From: Histidinibacterium aquaticum
Lineage (GTDB): Bacteria; Pseudomonadota; Alphaproteobacteria; Rhodobacterales; Rhodobacteraceae
NCBI RefSeq assembly: GCF_008710275.1
Contig: NZ_VYQE01000001.1
Span: forward strand, 985,807-1,049,806
Length of the DNA: 64,000 nucleotides
Direction of reading: 5' to 3'
This document shows positions 1 to 7,284 of the stretch, in pieces (the first letter of the stretch is position 1; the number at the start of each line of letters is the position of its first letter). The notes below the pieces were generated by a model, which made no database searches, was not told where the DNA came from, and was given only the letters and a program-made list of their open reading frames with translations. The position numbers and the translations under genes are program-made.

Positions 1-93
1 AGTCGCGGCGCGTTTGCGACCGCAGGGAACGTCATGTGACACACCGGCGTTGGCTGGCGACTGGTACAAGCCCAAGCTGAAAGGCCGTTTCCC

Positions 94-255
94 ATGATCG
101 AATGGATCCTGATCCTCCTCGCCGTTGCCGCCATCGCAGCCCTGCTCGGCTTCAACAGCCTCGCCGGCGTCGCACTGACAGGCGCCCGCATCCTGATCTT
201 CGTGGTCCTGATCCTGTTCCTGCTGGTTCTCTTCGGCGTCATCGCGCTCGCCTGA
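94..255 (+). CDS. DUF1328 (YtjA-like) small membrane protein
   Basis: A 53-residue ORF starting MIEWILILLAVAAIAALLGF and ending in a run of hydrophobic residues. Two membrane helices (about residues 3-23 and 32-52) are separated by a short NSLAGVALTGAR turn. This length and the G-F-x-x-x-A-G pattern match the DUF1328/UPF0391 family of small inner-membrane proteins, whose function is not known. It stands alone upstream of trmD. The 93 bases before it show no recognisable gene. The family call is from memory of the pattern, not a search. Confidence 0.8.
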   Translation: MIEWILILLAVAAIAALLGFNSLAGVALTGARILIFVVLILFLLVLFGVIALA

Positions 256-347
256 CTCAGGCGATGCGGAGGCGCGCCGAAACCGGCTCCGCATCGTCCC
301 ACTCCACGACAGTTCCCTCCCTCCGCGTTCCGGTCTAGACGGAGCGC

Positions 348-1142
348 ATGTCCGACACGCCCAAATCCCACGGCCGAAAATCCATCCGCGCCTCTCTGCA
401 GCCGCGCGACCTGATGGAGGACCGGGCCGATCTCGCCCGCGCCTGGACGGCGCAGGTCATCACCCTTTTTCCCGATGCCTTCCCCGGTCTTCTCGGAGAG
501 AGCCTCACCGGCAAGGCCCTGAAGGACGGCATCTGGCAGCTGCGACCCATCGATCTGCGCCGCTTCGGCGAGGGCAAGCACCGCAACGTCGACGACACGC
601 CGGCGGGCGGTGGTGCCGGGATGGTGCTGCGCCCCGACGTCGTGGGTGCGGCCATCGAGTCTGCCCGGGAGATGTCCCGGGGCCGCATGCCCATCCTCTA
701 CCTCTCGCCGCGCGGCCGTCCGTTCGACCAGGCGATGGCCCGGGACCTCGCGGCCTGCGACGGCGTCACGCTGCTCTGCGGCCGGTTCGAGGGGGTCGAC
801 CAGCGCGTTCTCGATCACTACGAGATCCAGGAGGTCAGCCTCGGCGACTTCGTGATGACCGGCGGAGAGATCGCCGCGCAGGCGCTTATCGACGCCTGCG
901 TCCGTCTCAGGCCCGGTGTGCTGGGCAACGAGGCCTCGGCCGTTGAAGAGAGCTTTTCCGACGGGCTCCTTGAACATCCACAGTACACCCGCCCGGCGGA
1001 GTGGCAGGGCCGGACCATCCCCGAGGTCCTGCTTTCCGGCCATCACGCCCGCATCGCCGACTGGCGCCGCGCACAGTCAGAAGAACTCACCCGGGAACGC
1101 AGGCCGGACCTCTGGAAAGCCTACAAGGCACGACGGGGCTGA
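348..1142 (+). CDS. trmD: tRNA (guanosine(37)-N1)-methyltransferase TrmD
   Basis: TrmD uses S-adenosylmethionine to methylate N1 of G37 next to the anticodon, which prevents +1 frameshifting. The SPOUT-fold motifs are all present: the start of the core (VITLFPDAFPG, about residue 37), GGGAGMVLRPD, YLSPRGRPFDQ, LLCGRFEGVDQRV and the knot segment SLGDFVMTGGE. At 264 residues it is slightly longer than the roughly 250-residue enterobacterial protein because of a basic N-terminal extension of about 35 residues before the conserved core. A GGAG-type ribosome site precedes the ATG. It lies 264 bp upstream of rplS, matching the common trmD-rplS neighbourhood. Confidence 0.96.
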   Translation: MSDTPKSHGRKSIRASLQPRDLMEDRADLARAWTAQVITLFPDAFPGLLGESLTGKALKDGIWQLRPIDLRRFGEGKHRNVDDTPAGGGAGMVLRPDVVGAAIESAREMSRGRMPILYLSPRGRPFDQAMARDLAACDGVTLLCGRFEGVDQRVLDHYEIQEVSLGDFVMTGGEIAAQALIDACVRLRPGVLGNEASAVEESFSDGLLEHPQYTRPAEWQGRTIPEVLLSGHHARIADWRRAQSEELTRERRPDLWKAYKARRG

Positions 1143-1406
1143 CCCCCCCTGCCTCCGAACCGGCTTGATTTCGAGTCTCCCGTTGCGTATGACGCGCGCG
1201 TCCCGGGAGTCGGCTGGCTTGTCCGGGGTGTGATCTTTCGCGCCGCGCGGCATTCTTCTGCCGCCACGGGCGGCGCGGCGGACGACACAAGGAATGACGG
1301 CTCGAACCTCTGGCGGGCGCATGGGCGGACCCGGTCGAAGACCAGAGCTCTGGAGACGCGAGACACCTTCACGGACCAACCGTGAGCAGCTTTAGGAGTT
1401 GATCAG

Positions 1407-1820
1407 ATGGACCTGATCGCTGAACTGGAGGCGGAACAGATCGCCTCTCTCGGGAAGAAGATTCCCGACTTCAAGGCGGGCGACACCGTTCGCGTCGGCT
1501 ACAAGGTGACCGAGGGTACCCGCACCCGCGTGCAGAACTACGAAGGCGTCTGCATTAGCCGCAAGCACGGCGAGGGGATCGCCGGGTCGTTCACCGTCCG
1601 CAAGATTTCCTTCGGCGAGGGCGTGGAGCGTGTCTTCCCGCTCTACTCGACCAACATCGAAGAGATCACGGTCGTGCGCCGCGGCAAGATCCGCCGGGCG
1701 AAGCTGTATTACCTCCGCTCGCGCCGCGGCAAGTCGGCCCGTATCGCCGAGCAGACGAACTATCGCGCGCCGAAGCCGAAGAGCGACGGCAAGAAGCCGG
1801 TGCAAGGATCCGCGACATGA
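1407..1820 (+). CDS. rplS: 50S ribosomal protein L19
   Basis: L19 lies at the 30S-50S interface of the ribosome. The 137-residue protein has the expected core: [16 protein letters not shown] near residues 22-37, [32 protein letters not shown], and the C-terminal [17 protein letters not shown] lysine/proline-rich tail of about 25 residues follows. The start is fixed by an AGGAG site 11 bases upstream. Its stop overlaps the rpmE start by four bases (ATGA), so the two are translationally coupled. Confidence 0.97.
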   Translation: MDLIAELEAEQIASLGKKIPDFKAGDTVRVGYKVTEGTRTRVQNYEGVCISRKHGEGIAGSFTVRKISFGEGVERVFPLYSTNIEEITVVRRGKIRRAKLYYLRSRRGKSARIAEQTNYRAPKPKSDGKKPVQGSAT

Positions 1821-2038
1821 AAAAAGACATCCACCCCGACTACCACCTCATCGACGTGAAACTCACGAACGGCGACGTCGTGCAGATGAAGTCGACCTGG
1901 GGCAAGGAGGGGGAGCAGCTCTCCCTCGACATCGACCCCTCCGTTCACCCGGCCTGGACCGGTGGCGGCACCCGCCTGATGGACACCGGCGGCCGCGTGT
2001 CGAAGTTCAAGAAGAAGTACGAGGGCTTGGGCTTCTGA
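1817..2038 (+). CDS. rpmE: 50S ribosomal protein L31 (zinc-free type)
   Basis: The 73-residue product begins [20 protein letters not shown] and ends in [10 protein letters not shown], which identifies bacterial L31. It contains no cysteine, so it is the C-minus form that does not bind zinc. The gene overlaps rplS by four bases, giving an rplS-rpmE pair. It is followed within 25 bases by a strong hairpin terminator that should end the transcript. Confidence 0.95.
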   Translation: MKKDIHPDYHLIDVKLTNGDVVQMKSTWGKEGEQLSLDIDPSVHPAWTGGGTRLMDTGGRVSKFKKKYEGLGF

Positions 2039-2061
2039 GAGCCACCCCTTTCGACGACCGG

Positions 2062-2090
2062 ACGCCGCCCCTCGGGGCGGCGTTCCTCTT
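2062..2090 (+). terminator. Factor-independent terminator after rpmE
   Basis: A perfect 10-bp stem (ACGCCGCCCC at 2062-2071 and GGGGCGGCGT at 2074-2083) is followed by TCCTCTTT. It lies 23 bases after the rpmE stop, as expected for the end of rplS-rpmE. The tight two-base turn means the real loop is probably four or more bases. Confidence 0.8.
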
Positions 2091-2480
2091 TCCGGGGGCC
2101 GGTTTCCGCTTGATGAGGTGTTCGCCGGGTCAGAAGGCGGTGCTCTGGTCGATGAGTCCTGCGCTCGCTCGGGGTCCATGTAGATGATGACCCGCCCGCC
2201 GGGCACGTCGGCCCCGATCGCCGACCAGCTCCGTCCCGCATCGCGACACCCCGCCCTATGCCGCTAGGTGAGCCTAGCAGGCCGAAACGCCGTCCGGAAC
2301 CGGCTCCCGATCAGGCTATTGCAGCCGACCGACCGGCGCACCGCGGGGAGATGAGTCCCCCGCGCCACGCGTCGCGGGCTTTGCCCTCGGACTTCTTTCA
2401 TTCCCCCGATACGGGCTTTAGTTTTGCGCAAACAAAGAACGCCGCCGGGCATTGGCGGCGCGGGCAAGGGGCCGTTGGCA
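2091..2480. other. Gene-poor intergenic stretch before mipZ
   Basis: I see no convincing intact gene in these 390 bases. Three things can be noted. On the minus strand, about 2251 down to 2160, a frame reads like a protein fragment (RDAGRSWSAIGADVPGGR, then VIIYMDPERAQD) but it is flanked by an in-frame TAG and has no start of its own, so it may be a relic. A small hairpin GCTAGG-TGAG-CCTAGC lies at 2263-2278. A short palindrome TTTGCGCAAA lies at 2423-2432, 50 bp upstream of mipZ, where a promoter or operator could sit. Confidence 0.4.
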
Positions 2481-3290
2481 GTGGCGCATATCATCGTCGT
2501 GGGTAACGAGAAGGGCGGCGCGGGGAAATCCACCGTGTCGATGCATGTCGCGAGCGCGCTCGCCCGACTGGGTCACAAGGTCGGCACGCTCGATCTCGAC
2601 CTCCGCCAGAAGAGCCTCGGCCGCTACATCGCCAACCGCCGGAGCTACATGGAGAAGTCCGGTCTCGACCTGCCCACACCGGCCTACCACGAATTGCCGG
2701 AGGTCGATCAGGCGAGCCTTCAGCCGGGCGAGAATGCCTCGGACCATCGGCTCTCGGCGGCGGTTGCAGGGCTGGAGCCGGACAGCGACTTCATCCTGAT
2801 CGACTGCCCGGGCTCTCACACGCGTCTTGCCCAGGTGGCACACTCGCTTGCGGATACGCTGATCACGCCGCTCAACGACAGCTTCGTTGACTTCGACCTG
2901 CTGGCCCATATCGACACCGACGGCGAGAAGATCATCGGCCCCTCGGTCTACTCGGAAATGGTCTGGAGCGCGCGTCAGTTGCGGGCGCAGGCCGGGCTGG
3001 AGCCCATCGACTGGGTCGTCGTCCGCAACCGCCTCGGCGCGCAGCAAATGGTCAACAAGGAGAAGATGCAGAAGGCGCTCGACCTGCTGGCCAAGCGCAT
3101 CGGCTTCCGCGTCGCCCCGGGTTTCAACGAGCGTGTCATCTTCCGCGAGCTGTTCCCGCGCGGGCTGACCCTTCTCGACCTGCGAGATATCGGGGTCAAG
3201 AACCTCAACATCTCCAACATCGCCGCCCGCCAGGAGCTGCGCGACCTGATGAAGGCGCTCAATCTCCCCGGCGTGGATGTGACTTTCTAG
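2481..3290 (+). CDS. mipZ: Division-plane positioning ATPase MipZ
   Basis: MipZ is a ParA/MinD-type ATPase. It forms a gradient from ParB-bound origins and blocks FtsZ polymerisation away from midcell in alphaproteobacteria. The protein opens MAHIIVVGNEKGGAGKST, with the deviant Walker A motif (KGGxGKS). It continues with the switch-like LDLDLRQKSLGRY, and FILIDCPGSHTRLAQ as Walker B. I place the start at a GTG (2481) with AAGGGG upstream. The longer reading frame from a TTG at 2424 adds 19 residues the family lacks. At 269 residues the length is normal. It stands alone and is convergent with the next gene. Confidence 0.9.
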   Translation: MAHIIVVGNEKGGAGKSTVSMHVASALARLGHKVGTLDLDLRQKSLGRYIANRRSYMEKSGLDLPTPAYHELPEVDQASLQPGENASDHRLSAAVAGLEPDSDFILIDCPGSHTRLAQVAHSLADTLITPLNDSFVDFDLLAHIDTDGEKIIGPSVYSEMVWSARQLRAQAGLEPIDWVVVRNRLGAQQMVNKEKMQKALDLLAKRIGFRVAPGFNERVIFRELFPRGLTLLDLRDIGVKNLNISNIAARQELRDLMKALNLPGVDVTF

Positions 3291-3293
3291 AGG

Positions 3294-4376
3294 TCAGGCC
3301 GGCGTGCCGGACCGGTCGGCAGACGCCTGCTCCTCCGCGCGCTGCCGGGCCTGGTCGACGCGCGCCTGGTAGCTGAGGCGGGCCCAGGCGAGCAGCATCA
3401 GCGCGAAGAGCGCCACGAAGCCGGCGGCCGCGCCGGCATGACCGGCCATCGCCTGCCTCCACTTGAGCTGTAGCCAGTCACGCGTCTGCAGGAGCGAGAG
3501 GCCGGCATCCTCCGACCCGCCCACGATGGCGGAGACGATCTTGCCGCTTGTCCCGGCCTCGATCTCCGGCTGGCCCATCCACACGAGCATCGCGCCACCG
3601 GCCACCACTACCGCAACCGACAGTCCCGCCAACGCAGGCACGCGGCGGCCCATTGGCGCGTTTTCCTCCCGTTCGGCCATGTCCTCGGCCGATGCGGGCT
3701 CAGTGCTTTTTCGGGGCCGCGTCACCGCGACCATGGCCAGGGCCGCGAGACCGAGCCCTGCGGCCACCAGGCAGAAGAGATCGAGGACCGACTTCCCATC
3801 CTCCGGCGCCGAGAAGGCCGCGCGACGGCCTTCCACGAAGGGAAAGACCACCGGAAGGCGCGGATCGAGCCCGGCGCGCGCCAACGGCGCCGACCATTCG
3901 CCCGGGGCCTGGAGCCAACCGTTCAGCGTCAGGACCGGCCCGCTTCCGCCCGAGCGCTCCGCGATGGCCGCGAGACCGGCGGCGGTGATGCGGCCGTCCT
4001 CGAAACCAGGACCGGTGAAGATGGCGAGCGCGCGCCGGGTCCGTCCGTCGCCCAGCCCTTCCAGCGGAAGCGCGAAAGCGGCAGGACCCTCGCCTCCGAC
4101 AGGCGCCAGGGTCCGCGCCGCCTCGAGGTCGAGCTGCGCCGTCAGGAGGACTTCGCCGAGCGGGCTGGCATGCCGCTCCGGATCGAACCGGTCGAGCGTC
4201 ACCGCCCTCGGCGGCCCCGCCACGTAGGCCGCAGTGCGCGCCTCTGACACGCCGCCCCCGAGAACCTGCAGCGCGATCCCGGCGGCAAGCGCCGCAAGGG
4301 ACAACAGGCCGAGCACGGCCGGAACGATGCGGCGGAGAACGGCGGAGCTGGAGGAAGGGGCGGTGGCGTCGGTCAT
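3294..4376 (-). CDS. Unknown multi-pass membrane protein
   Basis: I do not recognise a family in this 360-residue protein. Four hydrophobic helices are visible, at about residues 17-39, 197-218, 246-267 and 313-333. The long segment 45-190 is alanine/glycine/proline-rich and contains no cysteine, so it is probably an extracytoplasmic domain. The C-terminus is charged (QARVDQARQRAEEQ). The start ATG is preceded by GGGAG. It is convergent with mipZ, with three bases between the stops, and divergent from the MaoC-Pta gene. It is probably real because the frame is open, codon use matches its neighbours and a ribosome site is present. Confidence 0.6.
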   Translation of the reverse strand: MTDATAPSSSSAVLRRIVPAVLGLLSLAALAAGIALQVLGGGVSEARTAAYVAGPPRAVTLDRFDPERHASPLGEVLLTAQLDLEAARTLAPVGGEGPAAFALPLEGLGDGRTRRALAIFTGPGFEDGRITAAGLAAIAERSGGSGPVLTLNGWLQAPGEWSAPLARAGLDPRLPVVFPFVEGRRAAFSAPEDGKSVLDLFCLVAAGLGLAALAMVAVTRPRKSTEPASAEDMAEREENAPMGRRVPALAGLSVAVVVAGGAMLVWMGQPEIEAGTSGKIVSAIVGGSEDAGLSLLQTRDWLQLKWRQAMAGHAGAAAGFVALFALMLLAWARLSYQARVDQARQRAEEQASADRSGTPA

Positions 4377-4528
4377 GTCTTGTCTCCCGGCGTGTCGTCT
4401 TTTCCGAGGGATCGCCCCGGAATGCGGCAGGCTCGCGGCGGGGGCGGCGCGATTTACAGGCGTCTCCGGGTTGCGCTCGGGGAGGGCCGGCGCGAAGACT
4501 TCGGCACGAGGCCTGCCCGGGAGATCCG

Positions 4529-5911
4529 ATGCGTTACGCCAATACGCCCTATGACCGTCTCGAGGTCGGAATGGAGGCCGAGACCACCCGCCTCTGCGTG
4601 GCCGACGACCTCTACGTCTTCGCCCACGCCAGCGGAAACCTGAACCCGCTGCACCTGCCCGAAGCCGACGGTGACGGAGACGGCGTGCCCGAGGCCGTGG
4701 CCCCCTCAGCCTGGATCGCCGCGCTGATTTCCGGCGTCCTGGGCAACCGCCTGCCGGGACCGGGCACCCTCTACAAGTCGCAGTCTCTCACCTTCCTCGG
4801 CCGGGCCCGGCCGGGCGAGGAGGTAACTGCACGCGTCCGCCTGACCGAGCTCGGCCCCGACCGCGAGGCCCGCTTCGAAGTGGAGGTCAGCGGCGCCGAG
4901 GGCCCGCTCGCCCGCGGCGAGGCGGTGGTCATCGCGCCGCTTCGACCGGTCAGCTACGATGCCGCCGACATCCCCGGCCTCACAGTGCAGCGGCACGTGC
5001 ATTTCGACGCGATCCTGGCCCGCGCGGAACCTCTCGACCCGATCCCCACCGCCGTTGTCGCACCCGAAAGCCCAGATGCCCTGGCCGGAGCGCTGCTCGG
5101 CCGCGACCACACGCTGATCACTCCCATCCTCGTCGGCAGCGCCGCGCGCATCGCCACCGCGGCCACGGAGGCGGGAGTCGACATCTCCGGCCTCGAGATC
5201 GTCGAGGAGCCCGACCACCTGCGCGCCGCCGCCCGTGCCGTGGCGCTGGTCCACGAGGGGCGCGCCCGCGCGGTGATGAAGGGCCACCTGCACACCGAGG
5301 ACCTCCTGCGCGCGGTGGTCCGCCGCGACGGCGGCCTTCGGACCGCGCGGCGGCTGTCGCATGTCTTCGTGATGGACGTCCCCGGGCTCGATCACCCGCT
5401 CCTGGTGACCGACGCCGCGATCAACATCGCCCCCGATCTCGCCACCAAGGTCGACATCGTTCAGAACGCCATCGACCTCGCGTTGGCGCTCGGCATCGAG
5501 GAGCCCAAGGCGGGCATCCTCTCGGCCGTCGAGACGGTGAACCCCTCCATCCCCTCGACGCTCGACGCCGCCGCCCTCTCCAAGATGGCCGAGCGCGGGC
5601 AGATCACCGGCGGACTGGTCGACGGTCCACTCGCGATGGACAACGCCGTGGACCTGCAGGCGGCCGCCACCAAGGGCATCAAGTCCCTCGTCGCCGGCCG
5701 GGCGAACATCCTCGTCGCCCCGAACCTCGAAAGCGGCAACATGATCGCCAAGCAGCTCACCTATCTCGCCCATGCCGAGGCGGGCGGGCTGGTGATCGGG
5801 GCCCAGGTCCCGGTGATCCTCTCGTCGCGGGCAGACGACGACAAGGCGCGCCTCGCCTCCTGCGCCGTCGCCGCGCTCTTCGCGGCGCACGCGCCGGTGC
5901 CGGGACACTGA
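4529..5911 (+). CDS. MaoC-like domain / phosphate acyltransferase fusion
   Basis: The first ~130 residues are a hot-dog MaoC/(R)-hydratase-like domain (FAHASGNLNPLHLP). Residues ~150-460 are a phosphate acetyl/butyryltransferase domain (GRDHTLITPILVG, RAVMKGHLHTEDLLRAV, VNPSIPSTLDAAALSKMA, and NMIAKQLTYLAHAEAGGLVIGAQVPVIL in two parts). It should interconvert an acyl-CoA with phosphate and an acyl-phosphate plus CoA. The catalytic Asp usual in MaoC hydratases (SGDxNPxH) is Asn37 here, so hydratase activity is doubtful. One base separates it from ackA, so the pair probably makes ATP from acyl-CoA or activates acetate or propionate. Substrate chain length cannot be told from sequence. Confidence 0.88.
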   Translation: MRYANTPYDRLEVGMEAETTRLCVADDLYVFAHASGNLNPLHLPEADGDGDGVPEAVAPSAWIAALISGVLGNRLPGPGTLYKSQSLTFLGRARPGEEVTARVRLTELGPDREARFEVEVSGAEGPLARGEAVVIAPLRPVSYDAADIPGLTVQRHVHFDAILARAEPLDPIPTAVVAPESPDALAGALLGRDHTLITPILVGSAARIATAATEAGVDISGLEIVEEPDHLRAAARAVALVHEGRARAVMKGHLHTEDLLRAVVRRDGGLRTARRLSHVFVMDVPGLDHPLLVTDAAINIAPDLATKVDIVQNAIDLALALGIEEPKAGILSAVETVNPSIPSTLDAAALSKMAERGQITGGLVDGPLAMDNAVDLQAAATKGIKSLVAGRANILVAPNLESGNMIAKQLTYLAHAEAGGLVIGAQVPVILSSRADDDKARLASCAVAALFAAHAPVPGH

Positions 5912-5912
5912 C

Positions 5913-7049
5913 ATGGCCATCCTGACCCTCAATGCCGGATCGTCCTCGCTCAAGGTCTCGCTCTGGGAGGAGGGGCGCCGCCGCCTCGCGGCGCAGGTCG
6001 AGCGCCTCGGCTCGGACGCGCGGCTGAGCGTCGAGTACGGCGACGACAGCATGAGCCGCGACATCGGCCAGGCGGACCAGGCCCAGGCGCTCGACGCGGT
6101 CCTGTCTGAGCTTCCCGACACGCGGATCGAGGCGGTCGGCCACCGGATCGTCCATGGCGGCCCGGACCGCACCGAACCCGAGAGACTGACCGAGGAGGTC
6201 CTGCGCGACCTCGCCCGCCTCTCTCCCTTCGCCCCCCTCCACCAGCCGCACAACCTCGCGGGGCTCCGTGCCGCCCGCGCGGCCTTTCCCGAGGCACTCC
6301 AGGTCGGCTGCTACGACACTGCCTTCCACCGGGGCCACCCCTGGGTCAACGACACCTTCGCCCTGCCCCGCCGCTTCTACGACGAGGGCGTGCGGCGCTA
6401 CGGTTTCCACGGTCTGAGTTACGACTTCGTGACCACCCTGCTCGCGCGCGACTACCCCGACCTCCACGCGGGCCGGGTCATCGTCGCACACCTCGGAAAC
6501 GGAGCCTCGACCTGCGCAATCCGGGAGGGGCGCAGCATCGGCTCCTCGATGGGTTTCTCCGCCCTCGACGGTCTGCCCATGGGTACGCGCTGCGGCCAGA
6601 TCGACCCAGGAGTGCTGCTCTACCTGATGGACCAGAAAGCGATGCAGCCGGCCGAGATCTCCCGGCTGCTCTACAAGGAGAGCGGGCTGAAGGGCCTCTC
6701 CGGCCTCAGCTCCGACATGCGCAGCCTGCTCGCCTCCGACGCGCCCGAGGCCGCCGAGGCCGTTTCCTACTTTACCTTCCGCCTGGCGCGCGAGATCGGC
6801 GCCATGGCCGCGGTCCTGGGCGGGATCGACGGGCTGGTCTTCACCGGGGGCATCGGAGAGAACGCAGCCCCCGTGCGGGCGCAGGCCCTGGAAACGCTGG
6901 CTTTTCTCGGTCTCGAGCTGGACCCCGGCGCGAACGCCGCCAACGCCCGCGAGATACACGCCGGACCCGTCCCGATCCTGCGCATCGAGACCGACGAGGA
7001 ATCGGTGATCGCCCGGGCCTGTGCCAGGATCCTCACCTCTTCTGGGTAG
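5913..7049 (+). CDS. ackA: Acetate/propionate kinase
   Basis: Acetate kinase transfers phosphate between acetyl-phosphate and ADP. The ASKHA-fold landmarks are present in order: LTLNAGSSSLKVS at the N-terminus, GHRIVHGG, CYDTAFH, AHLGNGASTCAI, the FTGGIGENAAPVR segment, and a C-terminal IETDEESVIAR carrying the catalytic glutamate. The 378-residue length is slightly short of the typical ~400. It follows the phosphotransacetylase fusion by one base, so the two are surely co-transcribed and form a Pta-AckA route. Propionate or butyrate could also be a substrate. Confidence 0.95.
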   Translation: MAILTLNAGSSSLKVSLWEEGRRRLAAQVERLGSDARLSVEYGDDSMSRDIGQADQAQALDAVLSELPDTRIEAVGHRIVHGGPDRTEPERLTEEVLRDLARLSPFAPLHQPHNLAGLRAARAAFPEALQVGCYDTAFHRGHPWVNDTFALPRRFYDEGVRRYGFHGLSYDFVTTLLARDYPDLHAGRVIVAHLGNGASTCAIREGRSIGSSMGFSALDGLPMGTRCGQIDPGVLLYLMDQKAMQPAEISRLLYKESGLKGLSGLSSDMRSLLASDAPEAAEAVSYFTFRLAREIGAMAAVLGGIDGLVFTGGIGENAAPVRAQALETLAFLGLELDPGANAANAREIHAGPVPILRIETDEESVIARACARILTSSG

Positions 7050-7078
7050 AAATATCCCGGGGGGCCGGCGGAGCCGGC

Positions 7079-7149
7079 GGGGGCAGAGCCCCCTGCCCCC
7101 GTTCGAACCCTCGCACGGTGGATTTAGAGAGCGAGCCGCGAGGGTTCGA
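7079..7149. repeat. Hairpin GGGGGC-AGA-GCCCCC and 12-bp inverted repeat
   Basis: Just after ackA a 6-bp hairpin GGGGGC/GCCCCC (7079-7093) is followed by a perfect 12-bp inverted repeat, TCGAACCCTCGC at 7103-7114 and GCGAGGGTTCGA at 7138-7149, with a 23-base gap. The arms look like a tRNA T-arm sequence, but no tRNA can be folded. Lying between convergent genes, the pair may form a weak bidirectional terminator, or it may be a dispersed repeat. Confidence 0.5.
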
Positions 7150-7245
7150 GGCCACCGGGACCGAATGCAACTAACGGCCGGGAAGCGCCCCCTCTCCCGG
7201 TCGCCTCCCCGCGCGCCGCCCACGGGGCGGCGGGCGGGGCGCCTT

Positions 7246-7267
7246 CCTCCGCGCGCCGGCGCGGAGG
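7246..7267. terminator. Hairpin downstream of the sugar operon
   Basis: CCTCCGCGC (7246-7254) and GCGCGGAGG (7259-7267) form a perfect 9-bp stem with a GCCG tetraloop. It sits 17 bases after the stop of the last gene of the minus-strand sugar operon and before ackA's end. There is no T-tract, so it is either a Rho-assisted stop or a 3'-end stabiliser. Confidence 0.45.
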
Positions 7268-7284
7268 AACAGCGCCGAGCGCCG

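Noticed and set aside
1143..1406. Small ORFs on both strands between trmD and rplS.
   Set aside because: They overlap each other, have no ribosome site or family features and lie in a GC-rich gap. I see no gene here.
2424..2480. TTG start giving MipZ an extra 19 residues.
   Set aside because: The family begins at MAHIIVVGNEKGGAGK and the GTG at 2481 has AAGGGG upstream. The extension has no family sequence.
4706..6253. A 515-codon minus-strand frame opposite MaoC-Pta and ackA.
   Set aside because: It is antisense to two clearly conserved genes and has no family motif.
7101..7150. tRNA-like element at the T-arm-like inverted repeat.
   Set aside because: No acceptor, D or anticodon arm can be folded around it. 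It is only an inverted repeat.
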